Assembly (NCBI GenBank): GCA_002148405.1
Contig: MUGG01000169.1
Location: 62,024-126,023 of the forward strand
Length of the DNA: 64,000 nucleotides
Reading direction: 5' to 3'
From: Alkalinema sp. CACIAM 70d
GTDB lineage: Bacteria; Cyanobacteriota; Cyanobacteriia; Leptolyngbyales; Leptolyngbyaceae
Below, piece after piece: positions 24,676-34,242 of this stretch. A model generated the notes under the pieces. That model worked only from the letters and a program-made list of their open reading frames with translations. It was not told the origin of the DNA and did no database searches. The number at the start of each line of letters is the position of its first letter. Within the stretch, counting starts at the first letter, position 1. A program made the position numbers and the translations under genes.

Positions 24676-27384
24676 GTGGCTGTTGCCGTTGAAAGTTTAC
24701 TGACCCCTGAAATTTTGCGCCCTGCCCGCTACCTGGGCAATGAAGTCGGCGCAGTCCATAAACCTTGGGATAGCGCGATCGTGCGTTGGTCACTGACCTA
24801 TCCTGAGGTCTATGAGGTGGGGGCATCCAACCTCGGCCACATTATCCTCTACAGCATTATCAATGCCCAGCCTCGGCAACTGTGCGATCGGGCCTATTTA
24901 CCCGCACCGGATCTAGCCCAGAAGCTACGTCAGACCCAGACACCCTTGTTCGCGGTGGAATCCCGGCGATCGCTGCTCGAGTTTGACATTTTAGGATTCA
25001 GTCTGTCCTATGAACTGGGGGCAACGAACATCCTGGAAATGCTGGATCTGGCAGGCATTCCCCTCACTTGGCAGGAGCGGAATGGCACCAACTTCCCCCT
25101 GATTTTTGCGGGGGGACAGACGGCGACTTCCAACCCAGAGCCCTACGCTGAGTTTTTCGATTTTATCGTTCTAGGAGATGGCGAAGAATTACTCCCGGAA
25201 ATTGGGCTAATTCTAGAAGAAGGGAAGCAGGCAGGCTTGAGTCGGGAGGCCCTCTTACTCGACCTTGCCCAAGTGCCCGGGGTCTATGTGCCGCAGTTCT
25301 ACGATATGGCTCCGGATGGATCCGTAGCTCCTAATCGATCGGATGTCCCCAGGCGGATTTTGCGTCGTGTCGCAGTACCAATTCCTGCTTATTCCATCGG
25401 TCTAGTTCCCTATGTGGAAACCGTCCACGATCGCTTGACTGTGGAAATCCGCCGAGGCTGTACCCGAGGCTGCCGCTTTTGCCAACCGGGAATGCTAACC
25501 CGTCCAGCGAGAGACGTGGCCCCGGAGGCCGTCATCGAAGCGATCGAAGATGGCATGCGGGCAACGGGCTATAACGAGTTTTCCCTGCTTTCTCTGAGTT
25601 GCTCCGACTACCTCGCCCTACCTGCGGTGGGCATGGAGATTAAAAATCGCCTCAAGGACGAAAACATTTCCCTGTCTTTACCCAGTCAGCGAGTCGATCG
25701 CTTTGATGAAAACATTGCCAATATCCTTGGCGGCAATCGGCCCATGAGTCTCACCTTTGCCCCGGAAGCCGGAACTCAACGGCTGCGGGACATTATTAAT
25801 AAGGGATTAACCAACGAAGAACTGCTGCGAGGGGTTAAAACTGCTTGGCAACAGGGTTGGGATAAGGTCAAGCTCTACTTCATGATTGGGCTGCCCGGGG
25901 AAACCGACGCTGATGTCATAGGGATTGTGGAAACCCTAGATTGGCTACGACGGGAATGCTCTGCCCGGGGACGGCGGCGGCTAGACTTCAACGTGACGAT
26001 TTCCAATTTTACGCCCAAGCCCCATACTCCGTTCCAGTGGCACTCTGTTTCCACTACAGAGTTTGCCCGTAAACAGGAATTGCTGCGATCGGCCTTCCGG
26101 GAACTACGGGGCATCAAGGCCAACTTCACCGATGTCCGCATTTCCGCGATGGAAGACTTTGTGGGACGGGGCGATCGGCGGTTATCTGCGGTCGTGCGGC
26201 GGGCCTGGGAACTGGGAGCTGGAATGGATGCCTGGTGGGAAAGCTTGGATAAAGCCTTTGGGGCTTGGACTCAGGCGATCGCGGAAGCCGGATTGGACTG
26301 GAAATATCGCCAAGTCGAAGATGGTGAATGGAATATTTTCGCTGCAGATGAAGAAATTGGCGGTTACCGTCTCCCGGATTGCAGCAAACCTTTACCGTGG
26401 GATCACCTCGACACCGGCATTGATAAGCAATGGCTCCATGACGATCTTAAACGGGCCCTGGAAGCAGCGGTTGTCCCCGACTGTTCCTTTGAGGGGTGTT
26501 CCCACTGTGGGGTATGCAGCGTAGACTTTGGTCATAATGTGGTGGTACCCCCACCCCCCATTCCCCACTTTGTCGGTCACTTCAAACCCAATCAGGAAAG
26601 GGTACAACGGCTGCGGGTCTGGTATGGCAAGCAGGGAGACATGGCCCTAGTCAGTCATTTGGATTTGCTCCGGCTGTTCGATCGCATCGTGCGCCGAGCC
26701 AGTTTACCGATTTCCTTTACCGGCGGATTTCATCCCAGTCCAAGGATTATGCCTGCGAATGCTTTGTCCCTGGGACATACCAGTTCGGGGGAAATTGTTG
26801 ATTTTGAACTAGCGCAACCTGTAGAAGTAGAAGACTTTCGCCAACGGTTAGCGACCCACCTGCCTGCCGATTTACCCATCTACCGCGTGGAAGCTGTGGA
26901 TCTCAAACAGCCTTCCGCCACCGCCTTACTGGAACGAGCCACCTACGAAATTCAAGTGGAACTGGGACTCGGGGAAGATCACGAGGCGGATGCAGTTATC
27001 AATGCAGTCAGCCATCCTGGGCAACCCCAAATCTTGCCCCAGGGCTTGGATTGGCAAAATTGGGTGCAACAAGTCCTGAACCAGACGGAATGCTGGATCG
27101 ATCGAACCACTAAGTCCGGCAAAGTCATTCCCACTAACCTGCGCGATCGGCTGTTTGAACTCGAGCTAGTTGCAGCCAGTGGAACCGGAGCGACCCTGCG
27201 CTATCTGGGCAGTTGCAAGAACGATGGCACCATGCTGCGGCCCCATGAAATGGTGATTTTGCTAGAACGGGTGATGGCGCAGCCCTTGAGGTTAACTCGG
27301 GTTCATCGAGTGCAATTAGAATTGGCTGAAGTCGTTCCTGAAGCGCCTAAAGCCCTTGAAGCACCTGAAGCACCTCAGGATTGA
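24676..27384 (+). CDS. TIGR03960-type radical SAM protein fused to a DUF2344 domain
   Basis: A 902-residue fusion. The N-terminal about 200 residues look like a B12-binding-like Rossmann region, followed by a radical SAM core with CTRGCRFC at 262-269, FSLLSLSCSDY, and GLPGETDADV. The C-terminal part, from about 640 (VQRLRVWYGKQGDMALVSHLDLLRLFDRIVRRASLP..FTGGFHPSPRI), matches the TIGR03936/DUF2344 family. A Cys-rich knot (DCSFEGCSHCGVCSVDFGHNVV, near 605-620) joins the two. Family members are found beside RNase E/G genes in many bacteria, as here, pointing to RNA modification or ribosome-related work, but the reaction is not known. It starts with GTG. About 480 bases separate it from rne. Confidence 0.92.
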   Translation: MAVAVESLLTPEILRPARYLGNEVGAVHKPWDSAIVRWSLTYPEVYEVGASNLGHIILYSIINAQPRQLCDRAYLPAPDLAQKLRQTQTPLFAVESRRSLLEFDILGFSLSYELGATNILEMLDLAGIPLTWQERNGTNFPLIFAGGQTATSNPEPYAEFFDFIVLGDGEELLPEIGLILEEGKQAGLSREALLLDLAQVPGVYVPQFYDMAPDGSVAPNRSDVPRRILRRVAVPIPAYSIGLVPYVETVHDRLTVEIRRGCTRGCRFCQPGMLTRPARDVAPEAVIEAIEDGMRATGYNEFSLLSLSCSDYLALPAVGMEIKNRLKDENISLSLPSQRVDRFDENIANILGGNRPMSLTFAPEAGTQRLRDIINKGLTNEELLRGVKTAWQQGWDKVKLYFMIGLPGETDADVIGIVETLDWLRRECSARGRRRLDFNVTISNFTPKPHTPFQWHSVSTTEFARKQELLRSAFRELRGIKANFTDVRISAMEDFVGRGDRRLSAVVRRAWELGAGMDAWWESLDKAFGAWTQAIAEAGLDWKYRQVEDGEWNIFAADEEIGGYRLPDCSKPLPWDHLDTGIDKQWLHDDLKRALEAAVVPDCSFEGCSHCGVCSVDFGHNVVVPPPPIPHFVGHFKPNQERVQRLRVWYGKQGDMALVSHLDLLRLFDRIVRRASLPISFTGGFHPSPRIMPANALSLGHTSSGEIVDFELAQPVEVEDFRQRLATHLPADLPIYRVEAVDLKQPSATALLERATYEIQVELGLGEDHEADAVINAVSHPGQPQILPQGLDWQNWVQQVLNQTECWIDRTTKSGKVIPTNLRDRLFELELVAASGTGATLRYLGSCKNDGTMLRPHEMVILLERVMAQPLRLTRVHRVQLELAEVVPEAPKALEAPEAPQD

Positions 27385-27865
27385 GATTCCTGAAGCAGCT
27401 TGTTGGGAGCAGTATGACGGATAGGGCGCTATGCCCTCTTTCAGTTTGTGTCAAGATTTTTAAGGATGGTGCGTGGCAGAATGATCCCAACAAGCTATAA
27501 TGCTTTGCAATAGAGATTGTTGTGGACGGATCGTCCCTGTTAGGTGCTGCTGGATGTGATTTTGTCACCAAGCACAATCTCCGATAAGCTTAGGTTTTTT
27601 ACACCTTCTATAGAAATGTACCGATCCAACTCATGGGGTTGAAGTTGGTTGATTTCTGGAGCGATCGTTAGCGTCCTGCTGGAACTCGGTTGCAAGCTCA
27701 GGAGTTGTGTTTGAGATGTTTCGGAAACCCAGTTGCAATCCTGTCCACTCACCTCAAGGCTTATTTTTTGGTTTATTTCCAAATCGATTCGCGCTGAATT
27801 CAGCCATCCACCAGAAGTGAACGATCGTCGGAGGGGCTGATCGACGCCAAATTTGAGGAAGTTGA
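27385..27865 (+). promoter_or_regulatory. rne promoter and long leader
   Basis: A consensus -10 box TATAAT lies at 27496-27501. Transcription starting just after it gives a leader of about 355 nt before the rne ATG at 27866. RNase E genes in several bacteria autoregulate through their 5' UTR; whether this leader does is inference. No strong -35 hexamer is obvious. Confidence 0.6.
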
Positions 27866-30049
27866 ATGTCAAAGCAAATTGTTATTGCCGAACAGCACCG
27901 CATTGCGGCTGTTTTTGCAGAAGATCAGATCCAAGAACTCATTGTTGCAACTGGAACCCATCAGGTCAGTGATATTTATCTCGGTATTGTTGAAAATGTC
28001 CTTCCCGGCATCGATGCAGCCTTCGTGAATATTGGGGATTCTGAACGCAATGGGTTTATCCATGTCAGCGATTTAGGCCCCCTACGACTCAAGCGATCGG
28101 CAGGGTCGATCACAGAGCTCCTGGCACCGCAGCAAAAAGTGCTAGTGCAGGTCATGAAAGAGCCGACCGGTAGCAAAGGCCCTCGACTCACGGGGAATAT
28201 TTCCCTACCCGGTCGCTATTTGGTCTTAATGCCCAACGGACGGGGCGTTAATTTATCCCGACGGATTACTAACGAAAATGAACGGAATCGTTTACGGGCC
28301 TTGGCGATTCTGATTAAACCCGCTGGCATGGGTATGGTGGTGCGTACCGAAGCTGACGGAGTACCGGAAGAAGCCATCATTGAAGATTTAGAAATGCTGC
28401 AACGGCAGTGGGAAAATGTGTTGCAGGAAGCAACATCGACCCGTGCTCCCGCGCTGCTGAACCGGGATGATGACTTCGTGCAACGGGTTTTACGGGATGT
28501 CTATAGCGGCGATGTCAACCGCATTGTAGTGGACTCGGTACCCGGACTGAAACGGGTGAAGCAGCACTTAACTAACTGGGGGGGCGGCAAGTTACCTCAG
28601 GGTGTATTGATTGATCAACACCGCGATCGGGGTTCGATTCTGGAGTATTTCCGGGTGAACGCAGCCATCCGCGAAGCCATGAAACCTCGGGTAGATTTGC
28701 CTTCCGGTGGCTACATCATCATCGAAAAAACAGAAGCGTTAACCGTTATCGACGTGAACTCAGGGTCCTTCACCCGATCGGCCACGGCTCGGGAAACCGT
28801 CCTGTGGACCAACTGCGAAGCTGCGACAGAAATTGCCCGTCAGTTACGCCTACGGAATATTGCAGGGGTGATTGTCGTAGACTTCATCGACATGGAATCC
28901 CGCCGCGACCAGTTACAAGTCCTAGAGCACTTCAATAAAGCCCTCCGCGCCGATAAAGCCAAGCCCCAGATTGCTCAATTGACCGAGCTAGGCTTGGTTG
29001 AATTGACTCGTAAGCGTCAAGGGAAAAATATTTACGAACTCTTCGGTCAGCCCTGTCATACCTGTGGAGGGTTAGGCCTGACAGCGCAGCTACCGGGTGA
29101 AGGTGTGTCTGCGATCGATCTAGCCGCCGTGGAACGTTTAGCTGCGACGGAACCTCGCGACCGGGGGAATGAAACCCGGAGGGCCGAGTCTCGCCGTGAG
29201 CCTCAACCGACCTATGAAGCACCCCGCCCCAACTTCGACGAATTTGAGACTGAATCCAACGAAGGGGATTTGGAGCTATTACACCATCCTAGCTACCAAG
29301 AACGGGGCCGCAACCGCCGCCGCCGCCGTCGTCCCGGAGAACCCTTTGTTAAAGAAACCTTCAGCAAAGAACCCTTTAGCAAAGAACCCTTTAGTAAAGA
29401 ACCCTCCCCTAAAGATTCTCTAGCTGCAAAAGCTGCACCTTGGGAAGAACCCAGTCGTTATCCTATCGGGACTGGATCACCCATGCCTTCCCTCTCACGA
29501 GGCAATGGGAGTCCTGTCCCTGTGGAAGAAGTGCCCGTTCGAGAATCTCGTCCCGAGCGCGGAGACCGTCCTGAACGGGAAGATCGTCGCAGTCGCAACC
29601 GCCGCGATCGCTTTCCGACTGAGCCACCCGAAGTCGTACATGTGGAAATGACCGAAGAGGAGCAGGAAGTCTATGCTTTGATGGGAGTTTCCCCCCTCAT
29701 TCTCTCGCCTCAAGAGGTCAAAAACCCGAAAGCGGCTTTAATTTCTGTCTTTTTGCCGGGAGAAGCGCCCCCTATCCCCGAAACCTTGATGGCTCCTGTC
29801 AGTGATGACGAGGATGGAGAGGAGTTGGAGGTTCCTGCTGCAAATTTTGCAGCAAGTCCGATGATGGCTCTAGAGGAAAGTCGCAAAGATGAGTCCTTTT
29901 CCAGTGATTCTGGATTCTCTAGCCCCTCGCGGGCTCCGATAGAGGAACCTAATGATTTTGAGCAAGGTTCTGACGATCGTAGTTCTGATAACGACGGTCG
30001 CATCCGCCGCCGCCGCCGCCGTTCCTCGGCAGTGTTGGAAGAAGATTAA
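27866..30049 (+). CDS. rne: Ribonuclease E/G
   Basis: RNase E starts bulk mRNA decay and processes stable RNAs. The 727-residue protein has the S1 domain (about 35-120: DIYLGIVENVLPGIDAAFVNIG), 5'-sensor and DNase-like catalytic region with both metal aspartates (VIDVNSGSF and GVIVVDFIDM), and the zinc link (GQPCHTCGGLG). After about residue 415 the protein is a low-complexity tail: an Arg cluster (RNRRRRRRP), a KEPFS-type repeat, and a terminal RIRRRRRRSSAVLEED. A short Arg-rich end is typical of cyanobacterial RNase E and is known to bind partners such as PNPase. It sits between the TIGR03960-type gene and rnhB. The ATG at 27866 is preceded by GAGGAAG. Confidence 0.97.
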   Translation: MSKQIVIAEQHRIAAVFAEDQIQELIVATGTHQVSDIYLGIVENVLPGIDAAFVNIGDSERNGFIHVSDLGPLRLKRSAGSITELLAPQQKVLVQVMKEPTGSKGPRLTGNISLPGRYLVLMPNGRGVNLSRRITNENERNRLRALAILIKPAGMGMVVRTEADGVPEEAIIEDLEMLQRQWENVLQEATSTRAPALLNRDDDFVQRVLRDVYSGDVNRIVVDSVPGLKRVKQHLTNWGGGKLPQGVLIDQHRDRGSILEYFRVNAAIREAMKPRVDLPSGGYIIIEKTEALTVIDVNSGSFTRSATARETVLWTNCEAATEIARQLRLRNIAGVIVVDFIDMESRRDQLQVLEHFNKALRADKAKPQIAQLTELGLVELTRKRQGKNIYELFGQPCHTCGGLGLTAQLPGEGVSAIDLAAVERLAATEPRDRGNETRRAESRREPQPTYEAPRPNFDEFETESNEGDLELLHHPSYQERGRNRRRRRRPGEPFVKETFSKEPFSKEPFSKEPSPKDSLAAKAAPWEEPSRYPIGTGSPMPSLSRGNGSPVPVEEVPVRESRPERGDRPEREDRRSRNRRDRFPTEPPEVVHVEMTEEEQEVYALMGVSPLILSPQEVKNPKAALISVFLPGEAPPIPETLMAPVSDDEDGEELEVPAANFAASPMMALEESRKDESFSSDSGFSSPSRAPIEEPNDFEQGSDDRSSDNDGRIRRRRRRSSAVLEED

Positions 30050-30429
30050 TTGCGATCGGGGTTTCGCTGTTGCCAAGAACCTTGACTTTCCAAGCTTTTT
30101 TAGGGAAGTTTTCTCAGAAAATGTGGGTTAAATTGAGTTGAACTAAGTGACACTTCTATTTCGTGGAAGTGTCACTTAACCTATGGACTAAAAATACAGA
30201 AACGTTAAAACGTGGAATCAAATTATGCATAACATCTTGCATGAACGTTATGCATAGCAGTGCAAAGATAACGGTGCAAAGATGTTACATCACCTTTCAA
30301 TGGCAACATTTTAATCACGGTATTTCAATCACAGTATTTCAACAATCATTTCGATTACTAATATTTAATTACTAACCTCAGCCGATCTGAATGAAATGGC
30401 CTTGGATGAAAAGCTGGAGGACAAGCTAG
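30050..30429. other. rne-rnhB spacer rich in inverted and direct repeats
   Basis: It contains a perfect 13-bp stem (TAAGTGACACTTC at 30144-30156 with GAAGTGTCACTTA at 30166-30178) and a second 10-bp inverted repeat (TATGCATAAC at 30224-30233 with GTTATGCATA at 30247-30256). Short direct repeats GTGCAAAGAT and TATTTCAATCAC/AGTATTTCAA follow. Neither stem has a T run, so they look like mRNA stability or processing structures. Confidence 0.6.
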
Positions 30430-31080
30430 ATGGGACAGGATCCAACGCTAACTATAGAGCAAGGCTTTTGGACAACAGGATTACTGCGCGTTGCAGGGGT
30501 TGATGAAGCAGGTTTAGGGTGTTTAGCAGGGCCAATTGTTGCAGCAGCCGTGATTTTGCCGCCGGGAGTGACCCCGATTCCAGGGGTGCGCGATTCTAAA
30601 CAAGTCTCTGCTGCCAAACGGATTCAGTTATTACCTCAAATCCAAGCTCAAGCGATCGCTGTGGGCGTGGGAATGGCCTCGGTGGCAGAGGTTGATCAAT
30701 GGAACGTTTTACGGGCTTCCTACCTAGCCATGCAACGGGCACTGTCACGGGTTGCACCTGTGGAGCATGCCTTGATTGATGGACGAGAAATCTACCAAGC
30801 CGATCTCGGTCCTGTGACCACAATTATTCATGGAGACGCCCTTTCCTACAGCATTGCCTGTGCCTCGATCGTGGCTAAAGTACGACGAGATCGGCTCATG
30901 CAGCGCTTGGCAAGACGTTATCCCGGCTATGGTTGGGAGCGGAATGCTGGATATGGAACCAAGCAACACCGAGAGGCGCTGCAAATCTTAGGGGTTACAC
31001 CTTGGCACCGCAAAAGCTATGCCCCCGTACAGGCAGCAATGCAGACTCGCTCAGTACTCACTCCCCTGATACCCAACTAA
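30430..31080 (+). CDS. rnhB: Ribonuclease HII
   Basis: RnhB cuts RNA in RNA-DNA hybrids and at single ribonucleotides in DNA. The 216-residue protein has the catalytic motif VAGVDEAGLGCLAGPIVAAAV (Asp and Glu in DEAG), DSKQVSAAKR, ALIDG and ASIVAKVRRDRLM, all standard for the family, with the C-terminal GYGTKQHREAL. The ATG at 30430 follows GGAGG at the right spacing. It lies downstream of rne on the same strand, a common cyanobacterial pairing, although the spacer of about 380 bases leaves operon status open. Confidence 0.96.
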   Translation: MGQDPTLTIEQGFWTTGLLRVAGVDEAGLGCLAGPIVAAAVILPPGVTPIPGVRDSKQVSAAKRIQLLPQIQAQAIAVGVGMASVAEVDQWNVLRASYLAMQRALSRVAPVEHALIDGREIYQADLGPVTTIIHGDALSYSIACASIVAKVRRDRLMQRLARRYPGYGWERNAGYGTKQHREALQILGVTPWHRKSYAPVQAAMQTRSVLTPLIPN

Positions 31081-31124
31081 CTACCCTGATACAAACTACC
31101 CCCGATATAGACTGCCAAGACTCC

Positions 31125-31691
31125 TTATGGCCGACCTCCGGTCATCAACGTTAGTTCAGACTGTTGGTGGGTTATCCAGTCTTGATAATCTTGTAAGAGC
31201 TGCGTCATCAGACGTTGTTTCACCGTTAGTAAAATACTACTTAACAAAGCAGTTCCCGTTGCTTCAATTAGGGATTTCGGCATCAGCTTGAAGGGCATCG
31301 GCAGATCCACACCTACCATCAAATCTGCTTGGCCTTTCAGTACAGTTTCTCCTTGCATCACAACCGGGCAGAGTTCTCCTTCCAAACTGAACTGAAAACG
31401 ATCGCGAAATAGTTCTAAACCCTGCAATTCACATCGAGATGAACTGATCGTGACATGTCCTTGGTCAGTTGTGATGACCCGTAGATCTACCACGGGCTGA
31501 AACTTGAGGTTCATAAAATTCAACGGAGCCAACCGAAATTGGTAATATTCATCATCAAATTGGGTTACACGATCGGGCGTGGCAAGGGAGTAGACTAAAC
31601 GCTGGGATTGGCAAAGGTAGGTATGAATCGGAATCGGTTGACTGGGAACGCGAAGATCAATGGTTTGAGAGGAGGCGAAGCAAATATCCAT
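31125..31691 (-). CDS. DUF1997 family protein
   Basis: A 188-residue protein from the ATG at 31691 (two codons inside a longer reading). It has the DUF1997 pattern: a beta-rich first half (PIHTYLCQSQRLVYSLATPDRVTQFDDEYYQFRLAPLNFMNL) and VDLPMPFKLMPKSLIEATGTALLSSILLTVKQRLMTQLLQDYQDW at the C-terminal side. The family is common in cyanobacteria and plastids and its role is not established. It is divergent from pheA and convergent with rnhB. Confidence 0.85.
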   Translation of the reverse strand: MDICFASSQTIDLRVPSQPIPIHTYLCQSQRLVYSLATPDRVTQFDDEYYQFRLAPLNFMNLKFQPVVDLRVITTDQGHVTISSSRCELQGLELFRDRFQFSLEGELCPVVMQGETVLKGQADLMVGVDLPMPFKLMPKSLIEATGTALLSSILLTVKQRLMTQLLQDYQDWITHQQSELTLMTGGRP

Positions 31692-31966
31692 AGACAAAAA
31701 TAGAAGAAGAGAACCAGAGATTTACGGATTTTCAAGTTGCACTTAATTCAATTTTAGAAAATGAAACCGCTTTCTCAGGATTTTCACTGAAGTATAGGAT
31801 AGTCAGGTACCCCATCTGGATTACCTTCATAAATTGCAGTTTTTCTTAAGTCGCAGTTTTACCGATCCACCGTCTTTCGCTCATTCACTGTCTCTAAACT
31901 CACTGGCTCTAGCTGACCACCGTCTTTAGCTAATCTAAGCAATTCCCTTCACTAGCGATTAATAAT

Positions 31967-32821
31967 ATGCAAGTCACGATTGGCCACCTTGGCCCTACAG
32001 GCACTTACGCTGAAATGGCAGCCCTAACCTTTCAAACCTGGCTCCAAGCAGACCGTGACCAAGCTTCTGTCTTAGTTGCCTATCCCACGATCGCCCAAAC
32101 CCTCCAGGCCGTGGCTCAGAACCAGGTCGATTTAGCGATCGTTCCCGTCGAAAATTCGGTGGAAGGCGGGGTTACGATGACAATGGATACTCTATGGCAG
32201 CTTGATCAGTTACACATTCAGCATGCGTTGACTATTCCTATCCACCATGCGCTGATTTCCTGTGCCCAACAGCTCAGTGAAATTCAGACCGTCTATTCCC
32301 ATCCCCAGGCCCTAGCACAATGCCAACATTGGTTAGCCACCCATCTCCCCCAAGCCCAAGCTCAACCAACCAACTCCACAACTGAAGCCTTAACGACCCT
32401 CAGCCAACATCCAACGATCGGCGCGATCGCTTCCCAACGGGCTGCGGAACTTTACCAGCTGCCAATTTTAGCCTGTCCCATCAATGACTATCCAGATAAT
32501 CAAACTCGATTTCTAGTGCTCAGTCGCGAAGACTCTCCTGGAGGCGCTTATACTTCCTTAGCATTCAGTATTGCGGCTAATCGGCCTGGTAGCTTGCTCA
32601 AAATGCTACAAATTTTTGCCGACAGGGAAATTAATCTCAGCCGCATTGAATCGCGACCCAGCAAGCGATCGATGGGTGACTATCTCTTTTTCCTCGACCT
32701 AGAAGCTGATGCTAGAGATCCCATTACACAAGCTGCTTTGCGGGCACTCATGGCACAAGCTGAGACCGTCAAACTGTTTGGCAGCTATGATCTCAAGACT
32801 TACACAGAAGCCTCCAAATGA
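31967..32821 (+). CDS. pheA: Prephenate dehydratase
   Basis: PheA converts prephenate to phenylpyruvate, the committed step to phenylalanine. The 284-residue stand-alone enzyme (no chorismate mutase fusion) has the N-terminal GHLGPTGTYAEMAAL, the substrate loop VPVENSVEGGV (near 62-72), and the ACT regulatory domain from about 195 (SLAFSIAANRPGSLLKMLQIFADREINLSRIESRPSK), which has the GSLL and ESRP phenylalanine-binding motifs. The ATG at 31967 is clear. It lies convergent with the LON-domain gene. Confidence 0.96.
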   Translation: MQVTIGHLGPTGTYAEMAALTFQTWLQADRDQASVLVAYPTIAQTLQAVAQNQVDLAIVPVENSVEGGVTMTMDTLWQLDQLHIQHALTIPIHHALISCAQQLSEIQTVYSHPQALAQCQHWLATHLPQAQAQPTNSTTEALTTLSQHPTIGAIASQRAAELYQLPILACPINDYPDNQTRFLVLSREDSPGGAYTSLAFSIAANRPGSLLKMLQIFADREINLSRIESRPSKRSMGDYLFFLDLEADARDPITQAALRALMAQAETVKLFGSYDLKTYTEASK

Positions 32822-32893
32822 TCTCCTATCCATAGGGCAAATGCATATTGCTAATGCCTGCAAATGCTTCTATTGCTCATGCCTAGAGTCATA

Positions 32894-33547
32894 CTAATTT
32901 GGGAAATCGCCCCCCAAAGTGTCTTTCAAAACGGTTCTTGCCGCCAGATGTTTACGAGTCGAGGCTAAAATTTCGATTTCCCGTTCTAATCGGGCCGCTG
33001 TGTTTTGAATTTCCAAGAGCCCCTGTTGTTCCTCTGGCACACCCCGAAGATTACTCGCCACCCAGTAGGACAACTCGATCGGAGTTGTGGGTAGATCATC
33101 CGGCAAGTCCATCGTTTCTCCAGTCAACTTGCCTGATAGACGAACCACATCGCGTAGAAGTTGATCCACTTCTTGAGTTAAAGGCCGCAAATCCTGCTGG
33201 GTCGGTTCATCTTCTAACCACTCCACCAACCCGATGCGATAGGGCTTTTCTCGAACATAGTCCAATACGCGAAACCGTTGCTGACCTAAGGTCAAGATTT
33301 CCATGCGATCGTCAGGCAGGCGATAAAACTGAACGATTTCTGCGCAACAACCCACCAGTGCAGGCTCGCCCTTAACCTGATCCCACATCAACACCCCAAA
33401 TTGACGATCGGTTTCAAGAATCGTATTCATCATGATGCGATAGCGAAACTCAAAAATATGCAGCGGGAGTGGCCGTCCTGGAAACAGCACGAGTCCCGGC
33501 AAGGGAAAAAGAGGGAGTTCACGAACCGCGATCGAAGAGAAAGCCAT
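32894..33547 (-). CDS. LON substrate-binding domain protein
   Basis: A 217-residue protein consisting of a LON N-terminal (substrate-recognition) domain without the ATPase or protease modules. The motif ELPLFPLPGLVLFPGRPLPLHIFEFRYRIMM is the standard start, followed by a helical C-terminal half. Such free-standing domains occur next to translation genes in cyanobacteria; the role is not known. ATG start at 33547. It follows rpsJ on the same strand after a strong bidirectional terminator. Confidence 0.92.
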   Translation of the reverse strand: MAFSSIAVRELPLFPLPGLVLFPGRPLPLHIFEFRYRIMMNTILETDRQFGVLMWDQVKGEPALVGCCAEIVQFYRLPDDRMEILTLGQQRFRVLDYVREKPYRIGLVEWLEDEPTQQDLRPLTQEVDQLLRDVVRLSGKLTGETMDLPDDLPTTPIELSYWVASNLRGVPEEQQGLLEIQNTAARLEREIEILASTRKHLAARTVLKDTLGGDFPN

Positions 33548-33648
33548 GGGAATTGCTAGAGAGGAGAAACGTTGCTTACTTTTCTTAATGTATCCGATTG
33601 AGTTACTCAGTAATGTAGCGATGACCGAAAATCCACTGGAAATGCACG

Positions 33649-33687
33649 AAAAACGGTTCTCACCCTAATTGAGCAAGAGCCGTTTTT
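33649..33687. terminator. Bidirectional terminator after the str operon
   Basis: AAAAACGGTTCT (33649-33660) pairs with AGAGCCGTTTTT (33676-33687, one G-T pair). Runs of A and T on the outer sides give a T tract on either strand. It lies between rpsJ and the LON-domain gene, both read leftward. Confidence 0.8.
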
Positions 33688-33691
33688 CAAG

Positions 33692-33743
33692 CCATGAATT
33701 TCAAACCATAGAACTTCAAACCATGGAATTTCAAATCATGAAT
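33692..33743. repeat. Short tandem repeat of 14-15 bp
   Basis: Three near-identical units (CCATGAATTTCAAA, CCATAGAACTTCAAA, CCATGGAATTTCAAA) and a partial fourth lie between the rpsJ stop and the terminator. Confidence 0.8.
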
Positions 33744-33758
33744 GAGTCAATTGAGATA

Positions 33759-34076
33759 TTAAAGTTTCACTTCAATATCAACCCCTGCGGGCAAATCTAA
33801 TTTCATCAACGCATCGATCGTCTTAGAGGAAGGTTGATAAATGTCAATGATGCGGCGGTGGGTACGAGTTTCAAAATGCTCACGAGAGTCCTTGTCTACG
33901 TGGGGAGAGCGAAGGACGCAATAAATCCGGCGCTTTGTGGGAAGAGGAATCGGACCAATCGCCGTTGCGTTGGTACGATTTGCGGTATCCACAATTTTTT
34001 CGCAGGAAGTATCCAGAAGACGGCGATCGAAGGCCTTGAGGCGAATCCGGATTTTTTGCTGTTGAATCGTTGCCAT
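33759..34076 (-). CDS. rpsJ: 30S ribosomal protein S10
   Basis: The 105-residue S10 carries the family core RIRLKAFDRRLLDTSCEKIVDTANRTNATAIGPIPLPTKRRIYCVLRSPHVDKDSREHFETRTHRRIID within residues 10-80, split here only by numbering. S10 is part of the 30S head and also the NusE partner of NusB in antitermination. It is the last gene of the leftward rpsL-rpsG-fusA-tuf-rpsJ cluster. About 165 bases and a hairpin separate it from tuf. Confidence 0.98.
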   Translation of the reverse strand: MATIQQQKIRIRLKAFDRRLLDTSCEKIVDTANRTNATAIGPIPLPTKRRIYCVLRSPHVDKDSREHFETRTHRRIIDIYQPSSKTIDALMKLDLPAGVDIEVKL

Positions 34077-34201
34077 TGAAAATGCCTGTCTATATTGTCA
34101 AGGTTCAGATATCATCAAGCGTTGAAATAACAAATTCAGTGACAAATGCTAAGGTCAACGCTGACGAGAAGAAAAAATCACAAGAAATGAATTAGATAAA
34201 C

Positions 34202-34230
34202 ACTGGGGGAAGTTATGAATCCCCCAGTAT
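34202..34230 (-). terminator. Hairpin between tuf and rpsJ
   Basis: ACTGGGGG (34202-34209) pairs exactly with CCCCCAGT (34221-34228). Read leftward, the 3' flank is GTTTATC, too weak for a full terminator, so partial termination or RNA processing between tuf and rpsJ is the likely effect. Confidence 0.6.
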
Positions 34231-34242
34231 TTCTAATTCATT

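Noticed and set aside
27540..27872. A 110-residue minus-strand frame overlapping the rne start
   Set aside because: It lies antisense to the rne leader, shows no ribosome-binding site, and overlaps the rne start by 7 bases. Its composition is not convincing as a conserved protein.
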